A DNA stretch of 29,362 nt from Magnetococcales bacterium (GTDB taxonomy: Bacteria; Pseudomonadota; Magnetococcia; Magnetococcales; DC0425bin3): the NCBI GenBank assembly GCA_015229045.1, contig JADGCJ010000033.1, forward strand, positions 1-29,362. The letters are read 5' to 3'. Positions 15,039-24,015 of this stretch are shown piece by piece. Numbering within the stretch: position 1 is the stretch's first letter; each line of letters starts with the position of its first letter. The position numbers and the translations under genes are program-made. The notes below the pieces were generated by a model. That model ran no database searches. It was not told where the DNA came from and worked only from the letters and a program-made list of their open reading frames with translations.

Positions 15039-17426
15039 ATGAACAAGCGTATGCTGGTGGATGCAACCCACCCGGAAGAGATCCGCGTGGGCATCGTCCA
15101 GGATCAGCGCCTCATCGACCTGGATATCGAAACCTCAACCAAGGAACAAATCAAGGGAAATATCTATCTGGGGCGCGTGACCCGTGTGGAGCCAGCCTTG
15201 CAAGCCGCCTTTGTCGACTTCAACGGCGGACGGCAGGGGTTCCTTTCGGTCAACGATATTCATCCTAAATATTATCCGCCGCCGGAAGGAAAAGAAAAAG
15301 CGGAAAAAAACAGGGACAAGGAGAACGAAACGGCCGACGCCGTCGATGAGGGCGACGACGCCGACAATGGCGACGAAACCGACGAAGAGGTGCCTGCCCG
15401 GGCACGGCGGCCTGCCAATCGCCGTCGCAACCTGCCCATCCAGAAGATTCTCACCCGGGGTCAACCTCTGCTGCTCCAGGTGGTGAAGGAGGCACGCGGC
15501 AACAAAGGAGCCTCCCTCACCACCAACCTCTCCCTGGCCGGTCGCTATACGGTCCTGCTGCCTGACAACTCGGGCGGTGGCGGCGGCATATCGCGCAAGA
15601 TCGTCGATCCCCAGGAACGCAAACACCTCAAGGAGTTGATGGGCAGCCTGGAGATTCCGGACGACGTCAGCCTGATCATTCGCACCGCCGGTCTGGGTCG
15701 TACCAAGCGGGAGATCACCCGCGATATGAATTATCTGCTCAGGCTCTGGAAGCGCATCCAGGATAAATCCGCCCAAACCACCCCCCCCTGCCTTATCCAC
15801 GAAGAGGGGGATTTGATCCTGCGCACCATCCGCGACCTCTACACCACCGACATGAGCGAAATCCTGATCCATGGCCAGGAGGCCTATCGGCGCGGCAAGG
15901 ATTTCATGCGCCTGCTCATGCCGCGCTACGTCAAGGTGGTGCAACCCTACCGGGAAAACAAACCCATTTTTGCCCAGTTTCAGGTGGAAAACCAGATCGA
16001 GATGATGCACGAGCGCGTCATCCCCTTGAAATCGGGCGGCTATCTGGTCATCGAGGCCACCGAGGCCCTGGTCTCCATCGACATCAACTCCGGTCGTGCC
16101 ACCCGCGAAAAAGATGTCGAATCCACCGCCTTCAAAACCAACCTCCAGGCTGCCGATGAGATCGCCCGCCAGCTGCGCCTGCGCGATCTGGGCGGGCTCA
16201 TCATCATCGATTTTATCGACATGGAGGACAAAAAACACAATACCGAGGTGGAAAAACGCATCAAAGAGGCCTTCAAGCTCGATCGGGCCAAGAGCCAAAT
16301 CGGACGCATCTCCCAATTCGGTCTGCTGGAACTCTCCCGGCAACGCCTGAAACCGACCTTCAGCGAGTCCAATCGAACACTCTGTCCACGTTGCCAGGGG
16401 TTGGGCACCATCCGCTCCGTGGAATCGATGGCCATCCACATGGTGCGCATGATCGTGGAGGATGCCGCCTCCAACAAATACAGCAAGTTGACCTACAACG
16501 TCCCCCCGGATGTGGCCAACTATCTCTTCAATCATAAACGGGCATCGATCATCTCCCTGGAAGAGACCCACCACTTGACGATTGTCATCCTCTCCGACCA
16601 GGGATTGCAAACGCCCAACTTTCGCAAAGAGAGCGTCGAGCGCCAGGGTGGCGAACTTGACAACATTCCGGCCACAAGCAGGGAAAAAGCCATCGACCTT
16701 GATGAACCGGATGAAGAAAATGGCGACATCGATGACGATATCGTCGGCGATGAAGACGACGATGCTGACGGGGATGACGATGGCGCAGATGACGACGATG
16801 ATGAGACTCCCTACAGGGCTGCCAAACCTGCTGCCCGCAACGGAAGATCCCGGTCACCCGGCACCACACCCGCCGATCCATCCGCCGGAGAGAAGGGCGG
16901 AGACAAAAAAAGACGCCGTCGCCGTCGCCGTCGCAAAGTGGTGCCCTTGCATAACGGCGCTGCCATCCCCTCCCCTGCCACCACCGATCAGACAGATGGC
17001 ACCTCCTCCCCTCCCCAGACCACTCCGGAGGGAACGGAGGGGACCGATGTCCCCGGTCTTTATCGCCTCACCAGCGACCCGGCTCCGAAAGAGGCTGGCC
17101 CTCCCACGGAACCAGTCGACGACAACGCGCCCCTGACACCACAAAAACCGCGTCGCCGCCGCAGACGCCGTCGCTCGTCCAGCAATGACCGGAGTCTTGG
17201 AGAAAAATTGTTTCCACGTCAGGAAACGGATGAGACCTCGGAAGAGGGCACTGAAGAGAGCCATGCCGACCCGGCGCCTCGCGCTTCCAGATCCCGCCAT
17301 ACGCATCAACCTGACGGAATGGATATACACCCGGACTCCGTTCCGGAATCAGGTTCCATTGATAAGGACATGGATCCGGATCCTTCGCACTCTCCCGGAG
17401 CTGCCAAAGAGGGATCTGAACCCTGA
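15039..17426 (+). CDS. rne: Ribonuclease E (RNase E/G family)
   Basis: RNase E is the main endonuclease for mRNA decay and rRNA/tRNA processing. The 795-residue protein starts MNKRMLVDATHPEEIRV, like the E. coli MKRMLI start. An S1 domain follows, interrupted by a Lys/Glu/Asp-rich insert at about 82-125. The metal-binding aspartates are D348 (SIDINSGR) and D391 (IIIDFIDMED), and the Zn-link is C449-P-R-C452. All are exactly 45 residues beyond E. coli D303, D346 and C404, so the catalytic core is intact and the insert accounts for the shift. The tail (about 540-795) is disordered, with an Asp-rich run and two Arg blocks (KKRRRRRRRRRK and PRRRRRRRRSS) suited to RNA or degradosome contacts. GGAG lies about 12 bases before the ATG. 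Confidence 0.96.
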   Translation: MNKRMLVDATHPEEIRVGIVQDQRLIDLDIETSTKEQIKGNIYLGRVTRVEPALQAAFVDFNGGRQGFLSVNDIHPKYYPPPEGKEKAEKNRDKENETADAVDEGDDADNGDETDEEVPARARRPANRRRNLPIQKILTRGQPLLLQVVKEARGNKGASLTTNLSLAGRYTVLLPDNSGGGGGISRKIVDPQERKHLKELMGSLEIPDDVSLIIRTAGLGRTKREITRDMNYLLRLWKRIQDKSAQTTPPCLIHEEGDLILRTIRDLYTTDMSEILIHGQEAYRRGKDFMRLLMPRYVKVVQPYRENKPIFAQFQVENQIEMMHERVIPLKSGGYLVIEATEALVSIDINSGRATREKDVESTAFKTNLQAADEIARQLRLRDLGGLIIIDFIDMEDKKHNTEVEKRIKEAFKLDRAKSQIGRISQFGLLELSRQRLKPTFSESNRTLCPRCQGLGTIRSVESMAIHMVRMIVEDAASNKYSKLTYNVPPDVANYLFNHKRASIISLEETHHLTIVILSDQGLQTPNFRKESVERQGGELDNIPATSREKAIDLDEPDEENGDIDDDIVGDEDDDADGDDDGADDDDDETPYRAAKPAARNGRSRSPGTTPADPSAGEKGGDKKRRRRRRRRKVVPLHNGAAIPSPATTDQTDGTSSPPQTTPEGTEGTDVPGLYRLTSDPAPKEAGPPTEPVDDNAPLTPQKPRRRRRRRRSSSNDRSLGEKLFPRQETDETSEEGTEESHADPAPRASRSRHTHQPDGMDIHPDSVPESGSIDKDMDPDPSHSPGAAKEGSEP

Positions 17427-17517
17427 CCTGATCCCGTGCATCACAGAGACGCTGACTTGGCAGCGGATCGACTCTGTGGCGCTCGTCGAAGTACGGACTG
17501 AACTGGATGATGCAGCC

Positions 17518-18171
17518 ATGGAATTGACCGACCTCGAACAAGATGCCCTGAAAGAGTTCCTGAACATTGGGCTTGGCATGGCCGCCGACTCGCTGAGCCA
17601 AATGGTCCACAATGAAATTCTTCTGTCCCTCCCACAACTTGCCGTGGTTACACAGGAGAACGCCTCCCGTCTGATCGAGCATCAGGAAGGGGACCGTCTG
17701 GTGGCCATTCGGCAAAATTTCTATGGGGAGTTGTCGGGTACGGCATTGCTGGTTTTTCCAGGGGCCAAAAGCCTGGAGCTTGTACGTACTCTCCTCGGCG
17801 AAAACACCCCCCTGGAGACCCTGACCGAACTGGAACAGGAGACCCTCCTGGACGTCGGCAACGTGATCCTCAACTCCTTTTTGTCCAGTTTCACCCAGAT
17901 GATCAGCCTGGACTTTGAGTTCGATCCCGCCGAATTGATCAAGGCCGAGTGCCGGGCGCTCCTTGATCTCTCCATGCACAAGATGACAGACGACAATATC
18001 GGTGAGAAGGATATCCAGGACGAGCAGGTCTTCTTCCTCATGATGGATTTCAAGACACATGATCTGGAAGAGATCAAAAACTCTCTGCATGGCTACATTG
18101 CCATGCTCTTCAGCAGGAAAGATATGGGAAAGCTGAAGAGGGAATTGGAAAGAATCCTCTCCCAATATTGA
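17518..18171 (+). CDS. CheC-like phosphatase
   Basis: The 217-residue protein resembles CheC, a phosphatase of CheY-type receivers with two pseudo-symmetric active sites. The first site is complete: E13 and N16 in KEFLNIGLG. The second, LLDVGNVILNS, has D112 instead of Glu with N115, so it is DxxN and may be weaker. GELSGTALLVFPG and LVRTLLGE fit the fold between them. The frame opens inside the 3' end of rne; ATG 17518 places the start just before the first motif, and GTG 17476 is an alternative with no better ribosome site. The hybrid kinase gene starts 45 bases downstream, so it probably shuts down receivers of that cluster. Confidence 0.8.
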   Translation: MELTDLEQDALKEFLNIGLGMAADSLSQMVHNEILLSLPQLAVVTQENASRLIEHQEGDRLVAIRQNFYGELSGTALLVFPGAKSLELVRTLLGENTPLETLTELEQETLLDVGNVILNSFLSSFTQMISLDFEFDPAELIKAECRALLDLSMHKMTDDNIGEKDIQDEQVFFLMMDFKTHDLEEIKNSLHGYIAMLFSRKDMGKLKRELERILSQY

Positions 18172-18216
18172 TGATTCTTCCGATCTTGTCTACATCGACA
18201 AAACAAGACTCATGCC

Positions 18217-20955
18217 ATGGATAGCGGTCTGGATATCGAATTCTTTCGGCAGATACTTGGGAAAAGCTCCCACGGCATCGTTATTCTTGATCAACAATCC
18301 AGGATCATCTTCTGGAACAGGTGGTTGGAAAAGGCCTCCCGGCTCTCCGCAGCCAGGGTCATCGGACGTGAACTGACGGAGGTTTTTCCGGAATTGACCC
18401 ATACACGCATCGTGCGTGGCGTCCAGAATGCCCTCTCCCAGGGGCTGCCAACGACCCTCTCGCACAAGTTGACCCATCGGCCTTTTCCCATTTTTCCACC
18501 GGCAGCCGACCAAAAGGTCGACGAGCGATTGAGTCAACATGTCCTGATCAGTGGCATCCGTACCCAGGATCGAACATTTCGCTGTATCATTCAAATCCTG
18601 GACATCACCGATACCGTCACCCGCGAACAGATCCTGCGCGAGCAAACCGAAGAGCTGCGCCTCGCCAAGGAGATGGCCCAGAGCGCCAGTCAGGCCAAGG
18701 GAGATTTTCTGGCCAACATGAGCCACGAAATACGTACGCCGATGAATGCCATCATCGGCATGACCCATCTGGCCCTGCAAACCGAGTTGAACTCCAGACA
18801 GGTCGACTATCTCACCAAGATACAATCTTCGGCCCAATCCCTCCTTGGCATCATCAACGATATTCTGGATTTTTCCAAGATCGAGGCCGGCAAGCTGACG
18901 ATGGAATCGGTCGCATTCCATCTGGATGAGGTTTTGCACAACGTCTCCAACCTGGTGACCATCAAAACCGATGAGAAGGGTCTGGAATTTTGTTTCCACG
19001 TCGCCAGGAACCTGCCCCTGGGTCTTGTGGGAGACCCGCTGCGCCTGGGTCAGGTTTTGGTCAATCTGGCCAACAATGCCGTCAAATTTACCCGGCAGGG
19101 TGAGGTGATTCTCTCCGTTGAGCTGGAATCATTGACCGAAGAGTCGGTCACCATCCATTGCAGCGTCAGGGATACCGGCATCGGCATGACCCAGGAACAG
19201 ATTTCCGGTCTGTTCCAGCCCTTCACCCAGGCCGACACCTCGACGACGCGACGTTTTGGCGGCACGGGTCTCGGTCTTTCCATTTGTCGGCGTCTGGTGG
19301 AGATGATGAATGGCCGCATCTGGGTGGAGAGCATACCCGACCAGGGGAGCGCCTTCCATTTTACGGCACGGTTCGGTCGTGCCAACAGGGATCGTCGCCG
19401 TTTTCGCCTGCCGGCGGACAAGTATGTCGGCCTGCATGTCCTGTTGGCCGATGATAACGCTGCCTCGCGTGAAATTCTCCAGCATGCCCTGGAGTCCTTC
19501 TCCTTCAAGGTGACGCCGGTCGCTTCTGGCATCGAGGCCATCGCCGAACTGGAAAATGCCAAATCAGGCGAGCCGTTTGACATGGTGTTCCTGGATTGGA
19601 AAATGCCGGAGATGGATGGCATCCGTACCACCGAAGAGATCTCCCGTCTCTTTCCAAAGCAAAAGATGCCCAAGGTGATCATGGTGACCGCCTACGGTCG
19701 GGAAGAGGTGTTGAATGCCGCCAGAGAGGTGGATCTGAGTTCGATCCTGATCAAGCCGGTCAGCCTGTCTCTGCTGTTTGACACCATCCTGGCAGCCCTC
19801 GGCGAAGATGAACATCGCCCGACCCATTTGGTGCCCCCGGACAATAATGCCACGTCCGGTCTGCAACCATTGCATGACATTCAAGGTGCAAAAATATTGT
19901 TGGTGGAAGATAATGAGATCAACCAGCAAGTTGCCGTGGAACTCCTCCAGAAAGCAGGTTGTCATGTCCGTATTGCAGGGGATGGATACCAAAGTCTTGC
20001 CGCCCTTGCCGAAGAGTCTTTCGATATGGTTCTCATGGACATCCAAATGCCTGAAATGGATGGCTACGAAGCCACACGAAGAATTCGTCGCAATCCGGCC
20101 TGGGCATCCATGCCCATCATTGCCATGACCGCCAACGCCATGTCCGGCGACCGGGAAAAGTGTCTCGATGTCGGCATGAACGAGCATATCGGCAAACCCA
20201 TCGATCCTCGCTACCTCTACAAAACCCTCGCCCGCTGGATCAAACCCCGGGAGAGCGAGATGCCATTGCCGACCCCTGCACCCCAGGCCGCATCTGCCGA
20301 AAACAGCGACTCTTTGTTGCCAGAGACAATTCCTGGTTTTGACCTCAAGGCTGGTCTGCTGCGCCTGGGTGGCAACCGACGGCTCTATCACAAATTGTTA
20401 TGCGATTTCCGACGCTCCCATCAGAATGCGCCGGAAAGAATTCGTGCCGGTCTGGCTGCCGGAAATCTGAAAGATACACAGCGCCTGGTTCACACCCTCA
20501 AAGGGATTGCCGGAACCTTGTGTGCCCAGGATTTGCACACTGCGTCTCAGGCCCTGGACGCCTCCCTGAAAAGTGCCGACATGGCCACGGTGGAGACGCT
20601 GTTGCCCCCCTTCCGGGAGGCCCTGCAACGTGTCATGCACTCCCTGGAAACCTTGGAAGATGGGTCTGTCTCTCAGGAGCAGCCTGCCGAAAAAACACCT
20701 CACACCGACAAGCAAAGCCTGGATATTGACCCGAATACCCTGGAAGAGTTGACCAGGATTTGCCGTCAACTGGCGGAGTTGCTGGATGATGGCGATACCA
20801 ATGCCAAAAGTATTCTGGGGGAATTGAAGAAAAATGTGCCATCGATACATGGCCAGGAGTTGGAGATCATGGAGTCACGTGTTGGCGACTATGAATTTGA
20901 TACTGCCAAGGATATTTTAATAAAATGGGCGCATAACCTCGGAATATCTCTATGA
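18217..20955 (+). CDS. Hybrid histidine kinase PAS-HisKA-HATPase-REC-REC-HPt
   Basis: This 912-residue protein has no membrane helix. Domains in order are a PAS-like sensor (about 8-135); a HisKA dimerisation helix with the phosphate-accepting H170 in NMSHEIRTPMN; a HATPase domain (about 275-395) with DTGIGM and GGTGLGLSI; a first receiver (about 406-530) with D460 in FLDWKMP; a second receiver (about 558-680) with D608 in LMDIQMPEMDG; and an HPt domain with H759 in VHTLKG. All phosphoacceptors are present, so the protein could carry out a complete internal His-Asp-His relay. The last 90 residues after the HPt are helical and unassigned. A REC-GGDEF gene follows 45 bases downstream and is a natural output. 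Confidence 0.93.
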   Translation: MDSGLDIEFFRQILGKSSHGIVILDQQSRIIFWNRWLEKASRLSAARVIGRELTEVFPELTHTRIVRGVQNALSQGLPTTLSHKLTHRPFPIFPPAADQKVDERLSQHVLISGIRTQDRTFRCIIQILDITDTVTREQILREQTEELRLAKEMAQSASQAKGDFLANMSHEIRTPMNAIIGMTHLALQTELNSRQVDYLTKIQSSAQSLLGIINDILDFSKIEAGKLTMESVAFHLDEVLHNVSNLVTIKTDEKGLEFCFHVARNLPLGLVGDPLRLGQVLVNLANNAVKFTRQGEVILSVELESLTEESVTIHCSVRDTGIGMTQEQISGLFQPFTQADTSTTRRFGGTGLGLSICRRLVEMMNGRIWVESIPDQGSAFHFTARFGRANRDRRRFRLPADKYVGLHVLLADDNAASREILQHALESFSFKVTPVASGIEAIAELENAKSGEPFDMVFLDWKMPEMDGIRTTEEISRLFPKQKMPKVIMVTAYGREEVLNAAREVDLSSILIKPVSLSLLFDTILAALGEDEHRPTHLVPPDNNATSGLQPLHDIQGAKILLVEDNEINQQVAVELLQKAGCHVRIAGDGYQSLAALAEESFDMVLMDIQMPEMDGYEATRRIRRNPAWASMPIIAMTANAMSGDREKCLDVGMNEHIGKPIDPRYLYKTLARWIKPRESEMPLPTPAPQAASAENSDSLLPETIPGFDLKAGLLRLGGNRRLYHKLLCDFRRSHQNAPERIRAGLAAGNLKDTQRLVHTLKGIAGTLCAQDLHTASQALDASLKSADMATVETLLPPFREALQRVMHSLETLEDGSVSQEQPAEKTPHTDKQSLDIDPNTLEELTRICRQLAELLDDGDTNAKSILGELKKNVPSIHGQELEIMESRVGDYEFDTAKDILIKWAHNLGISL

Positions 20956-21000
20956 CGTTTCATCATCTCATAAAAATTAGTTGCTCAACACGAGGGTGAC

Positions 21001-21924
21001 ATGTTGAACGAAAAGCCCGGTATTTTGATTGTCGATGATGAAAGCTTCAATATCGATATATTGCTCAATTTACTGGGTGATGAATACGCCATAACGATTG
21101 CCAAGAGCGGCGAACAGGCGCTGAAAAGACTGGAAGGCAAAACTTTGCCGGACCTGATCCTGCTCGATGTCCTGATGCCCGGTATTGACGGCTTTGAGGT
21201 ATGTCGTCGCATCAGGGAGGGGTTCCGCACGCGAAATTTGCCGGTCATTTTCATCACGGCCCTGAACAATGTGAACGAAGAGACAGAAGGGTTCCAGGCA
21301 GGCGCTGTGGATTATATCACCAAGCCATTCTGTTCCGCCGTGGTTCAGGCCAGGGTGCGCACCCATATTGAACTGAAAAGGAGCCGTGATCTCCTGGAGA
21401 TCCTGGCCAAAGAGGATGGTCTGACCGGCATCGCCAACCGCCGACGTTTTAACGAATTCCTTGAATTTGAATGGCATCGTGCCCAACGCAAGCAGACAAC
21501 CATCTCCTTGACCCTGATGGACATCGACTATTTCAAGCCCTACAACGACCATTATGGCCATGCCGCCGGGGATACATGCCTGCGGCGCGTTGGTTATGCC
21601 CTGAGACGTTCGATGCCCCGCTCGGTGGACCTTGTCGCTCGCTACGGCGGCGAAGAGTTCTCCTGCGTCCTGCCCGACACAAATACCGATGGCGCCCTGG
21701 GTGTGGCCAACAAGTTGCTCCATGCCGTCCGGGAGTTGACCATTCCCCATCAACACTCCAAGGTGGCTGACCATGTGACCATGAGCATCGGCGTGGCCAC
21801 GCTCGTTCCCGAAGCGGAACAGGATCCTGGAATACTCATCGACATGGCGGACCAGGCTCTCTATATTGCAAAAGAGGGGGGAAGAAATCGCATCGAATTG
21901 GCCAAATCCAGACAAACCATCTGA
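21001..21924 (+). CDS. Response regulator diguanylate cyclase (REC-GGDEF)
   Basis: The 307-residue protein joins a receiver (1-125, D56 in LLDVLMPGIDG, with ITKPF after the switch region) to a GGDEF domain (about 135-300). The active-site loop is GGEEF (216-220), a catalytic variant, and the inhibitory RxxD is RSVD five residues before it, so product feedback by c-di-GMP is likely. Phosphorylation probably drives dimerisation and c-di-GMP synthesis, as in PleD and WspR. GAGGGTGAC before the ATG is a good ribosome site. It sits between the five-domain hybrid kinase and cheA on the same strand. Confidence 0.94.
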   Translation: MLNEKPGILIVDDESFNIDILLNLLGDEYAITIAKSGEQALKRLEGKTLPDLILLDVLMPGIDGFEVCRRIREGFRTRNLPVIFITALNNVNEETEGFQAGAVDYITKPFCSAVVQARVRTHIELKRSRDLLEILAKEDGLTGIANRRRFNEFLEFEWHRAQRKQTTISLTLMDIDYFKPYNDHYGHAAGDTCLRRVGYALRRSMPRSVDLVARYGGEEFSCVLPDTNTDGALGVANKLLHAVRELTIPHQHSKVADHVTMSIGVATLVPEAEQDPGILIDMADQALYIAKEGGRNRIELAKSRQTI

Positions 21925-21946
21925 TAGACACATGATGTATTATCCC

Positions 21947-22080
21947 TGTTTGATGGAAAGACATTGATGGCTTTATCGGCAGGTTTTTTTTCCGGCAGTC
22001 GGGAACCGATCGTCCATGTTTGATGAAGAGACATTGAAGGCTTTGTTGGCAGAGTTTCTTGCCGAAAATCGGGAATCACT
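21947..22080 (+). repeat. Degenerate tandem duplication of the cheA 5' end
   Basis: Bases 21947-22010 and 22017-22080 align without gaps at an offset of exactly 70. Over the 60 bases from 21951 I count 45 identities. The second copy is the first 21 codons of cheA. The upstream copy reads FDGKTLMALSAGFFSG in its own frame against FDEETLKALLAEFLAE in CheA, then runs into a stop. Because 70 is not a multiple of 3 it cannot extend cheA, so it is a decayed relic sitting in the leader. Confidence 0.85.
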
Positions 22081-23791
22081 GGCCCGTATCGAGCGCGACA
22101 TACTCTCCCTCGAAATGGATCCCGATAATACGGAACTCCTCAATACCGTCTTTCGCCACATGCACACGGTCAAAGGCAACTGCCGGATGATGGAGTTCAC
22201 CCGGTTGGAAGAGCTGACCCACGCCGCCGAAAATCTCCTTGATCTCCTGCGCGAAAAGAGGATCGTTGCCCATCAGGAAACCTGCAATACCCTCCTGGGC
22301 ATCCTTGATACCGTCCGCCACACCCTCGATAAGATTGAAAAAAATGGCAACGAAGGCGAACCTGATTTTTCAAGACACATTCAGATTCTTGAACAACTGA
22401 CGCGGGGAGGTGGTGCCAACGACAGCGCTACCCCAGTCCTGAAAACCGACCAGACAGACACGAGCAAACCCGCCACAATCGCCACCCAGACGGGGGACAC
22501 AGCAACCGAAAACGACACCTCCAGCACTGCCAACCCTCAAAACGTGCGCCTCTCCATCGAACGTCTGGACGCCTTGATGAACATGGTCGGCGAACTGGGG
22601 ACCGCCTTCAATCAACTGCGTTACGCCCACCTCCACCAGACATCGGCAATCGGCAAGGCCCTGGAAGGAATGGAAACCAGGATCCATCAACTGCAAGACG
22701 AAGTCCTCCAATATCGTCTGCAACCCATCGGCACCATTTGGGAACCCTTTCATCGTCTGGTCCGTGACCTGGCCATGGAGACCGGCAAAAAGGCCATCCT
22801 CGACATCCAGGGGGGAGAAACGGAAATGGACAGAAATGTCCTCTTCGCCCTCAAGGAGTGCATGGGGCACCTGCTGCGCAATGCACTCGATCATGGTATC
22901 GAACCTCCCCATGAACGTGAAGTGGCCGGCAAGTCCATTTTGGGACACGTTCGCCTTCAGGCAGAACAAAAGCACGGGCAAATTTTCATAGAGGTTGCCG
23001 ACGATGGTCGAGGTCTGGACGCAGAGAAAATTCGCACCAAAGCCGTCGAACAAGGACTGCTTGATCCCCAACAAGCGGCGCAACTTCCGGACACAGAGAT
23101 TTTTCGTGTCATCCTCGAGCCTGGATTCTCCACCGCCAATCAGGTGAGCAAGATATCAGGACGAGGCACCGGCATGGACGTGGTCAAAAATGCCATCACC
23201 AGGCTGGGAGGGAGCATTGCCATCACCAGCAATCTTGGTCTTGGCACACAGTTTCGTTTTCGGATTCCGCAGAGCATGGCCATCGTGCCATCCCTGCTGC
23301 TGCGCAGCGGTGACGAACGCTACGCCGTGCCGCAAGCCAATATTCTGGAGCTGCTCTCGTTCTTTGGCGATGAGGTCCGGAAAAACGTCGAAACCAAACT
23401 GCACGGCTTCATGGTCCGGGTCCGAAACCGTCTCGTCCCTTTGCTGCCTCTGGATCAACTCCTGCATGGTCAACCATTCCCTTCCCGACCCGGTGCACAC
23501 AACGCTGTCCTGAATGCCCAGAATGAGTGCCATGTCGTGCTGTTGCACTCCGAGGGGGGGGAGTTTGCCCTGGCTGTCGAAAAGATCGAGGATCCAATCA
23601 GTCTGGTGGTCAAACCCATGCTGCGTCTTTTTTCCCACCTGGCTATTTTGTCGGGCACGGCTGTCCTTCCCGATGGTTCCCTGGCATTCTTGCTGAATAT
23701 TCCCGAGTTGAGTCGGTTGCCTCCTGCATCCACCCCTATCCGTCAACCATCCCCTGCCCCCTTGGTGGATCAAGACAGGGAATGCAAATAA
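22016..23791 (+). CDS. cheA: CheA-type chemotaxis histidine kinase
   Basis: The 591-residue protein has an N-terminal HPt domain with H50 in HTVKGNCRMM. A short Thr/Asp-rich linker (about 130-180) is too small for the usual P2 CheY-binding domain. A dimerisation segment follows (SIERLDALMNMVGELG), then a HATPase domain with HLLRNALDHGIE, DDGRGLD and GRGTGMDVVKNAI. A CheW-like domain (about 425-575) closes the protein. It should autophosphorylate and donate to receivers, but with no P2 and no CheW or receptor gene nearby it may be a specialised kinase within this relay cluster rather than the main chemotaxis kinase. ATG 22016 begins the second copy of a 5' duplication; a weak GGGA lies upstream. 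Confidence 0.9.
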   Translation: MFDEETLKALLAEFLAENRESLARIERDILSLEMDPDNTELLNTVFRHMHTVKGNCRMMEFTRLEELTHAAENLLDLLREKRIVAHQETCNTLLGILDTVRHTLDKIEKNGNEGEPDFSRHIQILEQLTRGGGANDSATPVLKTDQTDTSKPATIATQTGDTATENDTSSTANPQNVRLSIERLDALMNMVGELGTAFNQLRYAHLHQTSAIGKALEGMETRIHQLQDEVLQYRLQPIGTIWEPFHRLVRDLAMETGKKAILDIQGGETEMDRNVLFALKECMGHLLRNALDHGIEPPHEREVAGKSILGHVRLQAEQKHGQIFIEVADDGRGLDAEKIRTKAVEQGLLDPQQAAQLPDTEIFRVILEPGFSTANQVSKISGRGTGMDVVKNAITRLGGSIAITSNLGLGTQFRFRIPQSMAIVPSLLLRSGDERYAVPQANILELLSFFGDEVRKNVETKLHGFMVRVRNRLVPLLPLDQLLHGQPFPSRPGAHNAVLNAQNECHVVLLHSEGGEFALAVEKIEDPISLVVKPMLRLFSHLAILSGTAVLPDGSLAFLLNIPELSRLPPASTPIRQPSPAPLVDQDRECK

Positions 23792-23909
23792 GCAGAGCAA
23801 TCGCATTTAAAAAGTCATGCTGTTTCCGATCTTTCATGCCAACATTTTTTTCCGAACAAGAAAAACGATGTGCCCCGAGGTAGAGACGGTTTAAATGCGC
23901 TTGCCCTGC
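23792..23909. repeat. Inverted repeat element, related to 2518-2551
   Basis: The left arm (23792-23811) and right arm (23890-23909) are inverted copies with 18 of 20 positions matching; the right arm reads TTTAAATGCGCTTGCCCTGC. A 78-base spacer separates them. Bases 23793-23826, read on the minus strand, match 2518-2551 at 33 of 34 positions. This occupies the 224-base gap between cheA and the next kinase, which otherwise holds no gene. It could be a small non-autonomous mobile element, a large cruciform or a processing signal. Confidence 0.75.
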
Positions 23910-24015
23910 AAATAGGGGTTGCGTCATGGGTCTCATTTCAGGTTAATTCAAGCCAGGAGACCCTCTTGAATGGGATAACGCACCCTTGAATGACGCATCA
24001 CTCTCACAAGACACG

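Noticed and set aside
15135..16610. 491-residue open frame on the minus strand
   Set aside because: It mirrors rne, whose catalytic residues all align with E. coli. The antisense product is a codon-bias artefact.
16890..17180. Arg-codon tandem repeats as a DNA repeat element
   Set aside because: CGT/CGC runs encode the Arg-rich RNA-binding blocks of RNase E and need no separate explanation.
23950..23990. Upstream start or leader peptide for the second hybrid kinase near CAGGAGA
   Set aside because: Frames starting after this ribosome-site-like sequence stop within 2-8 codons. It could be a tiny leader but nothing supports one.
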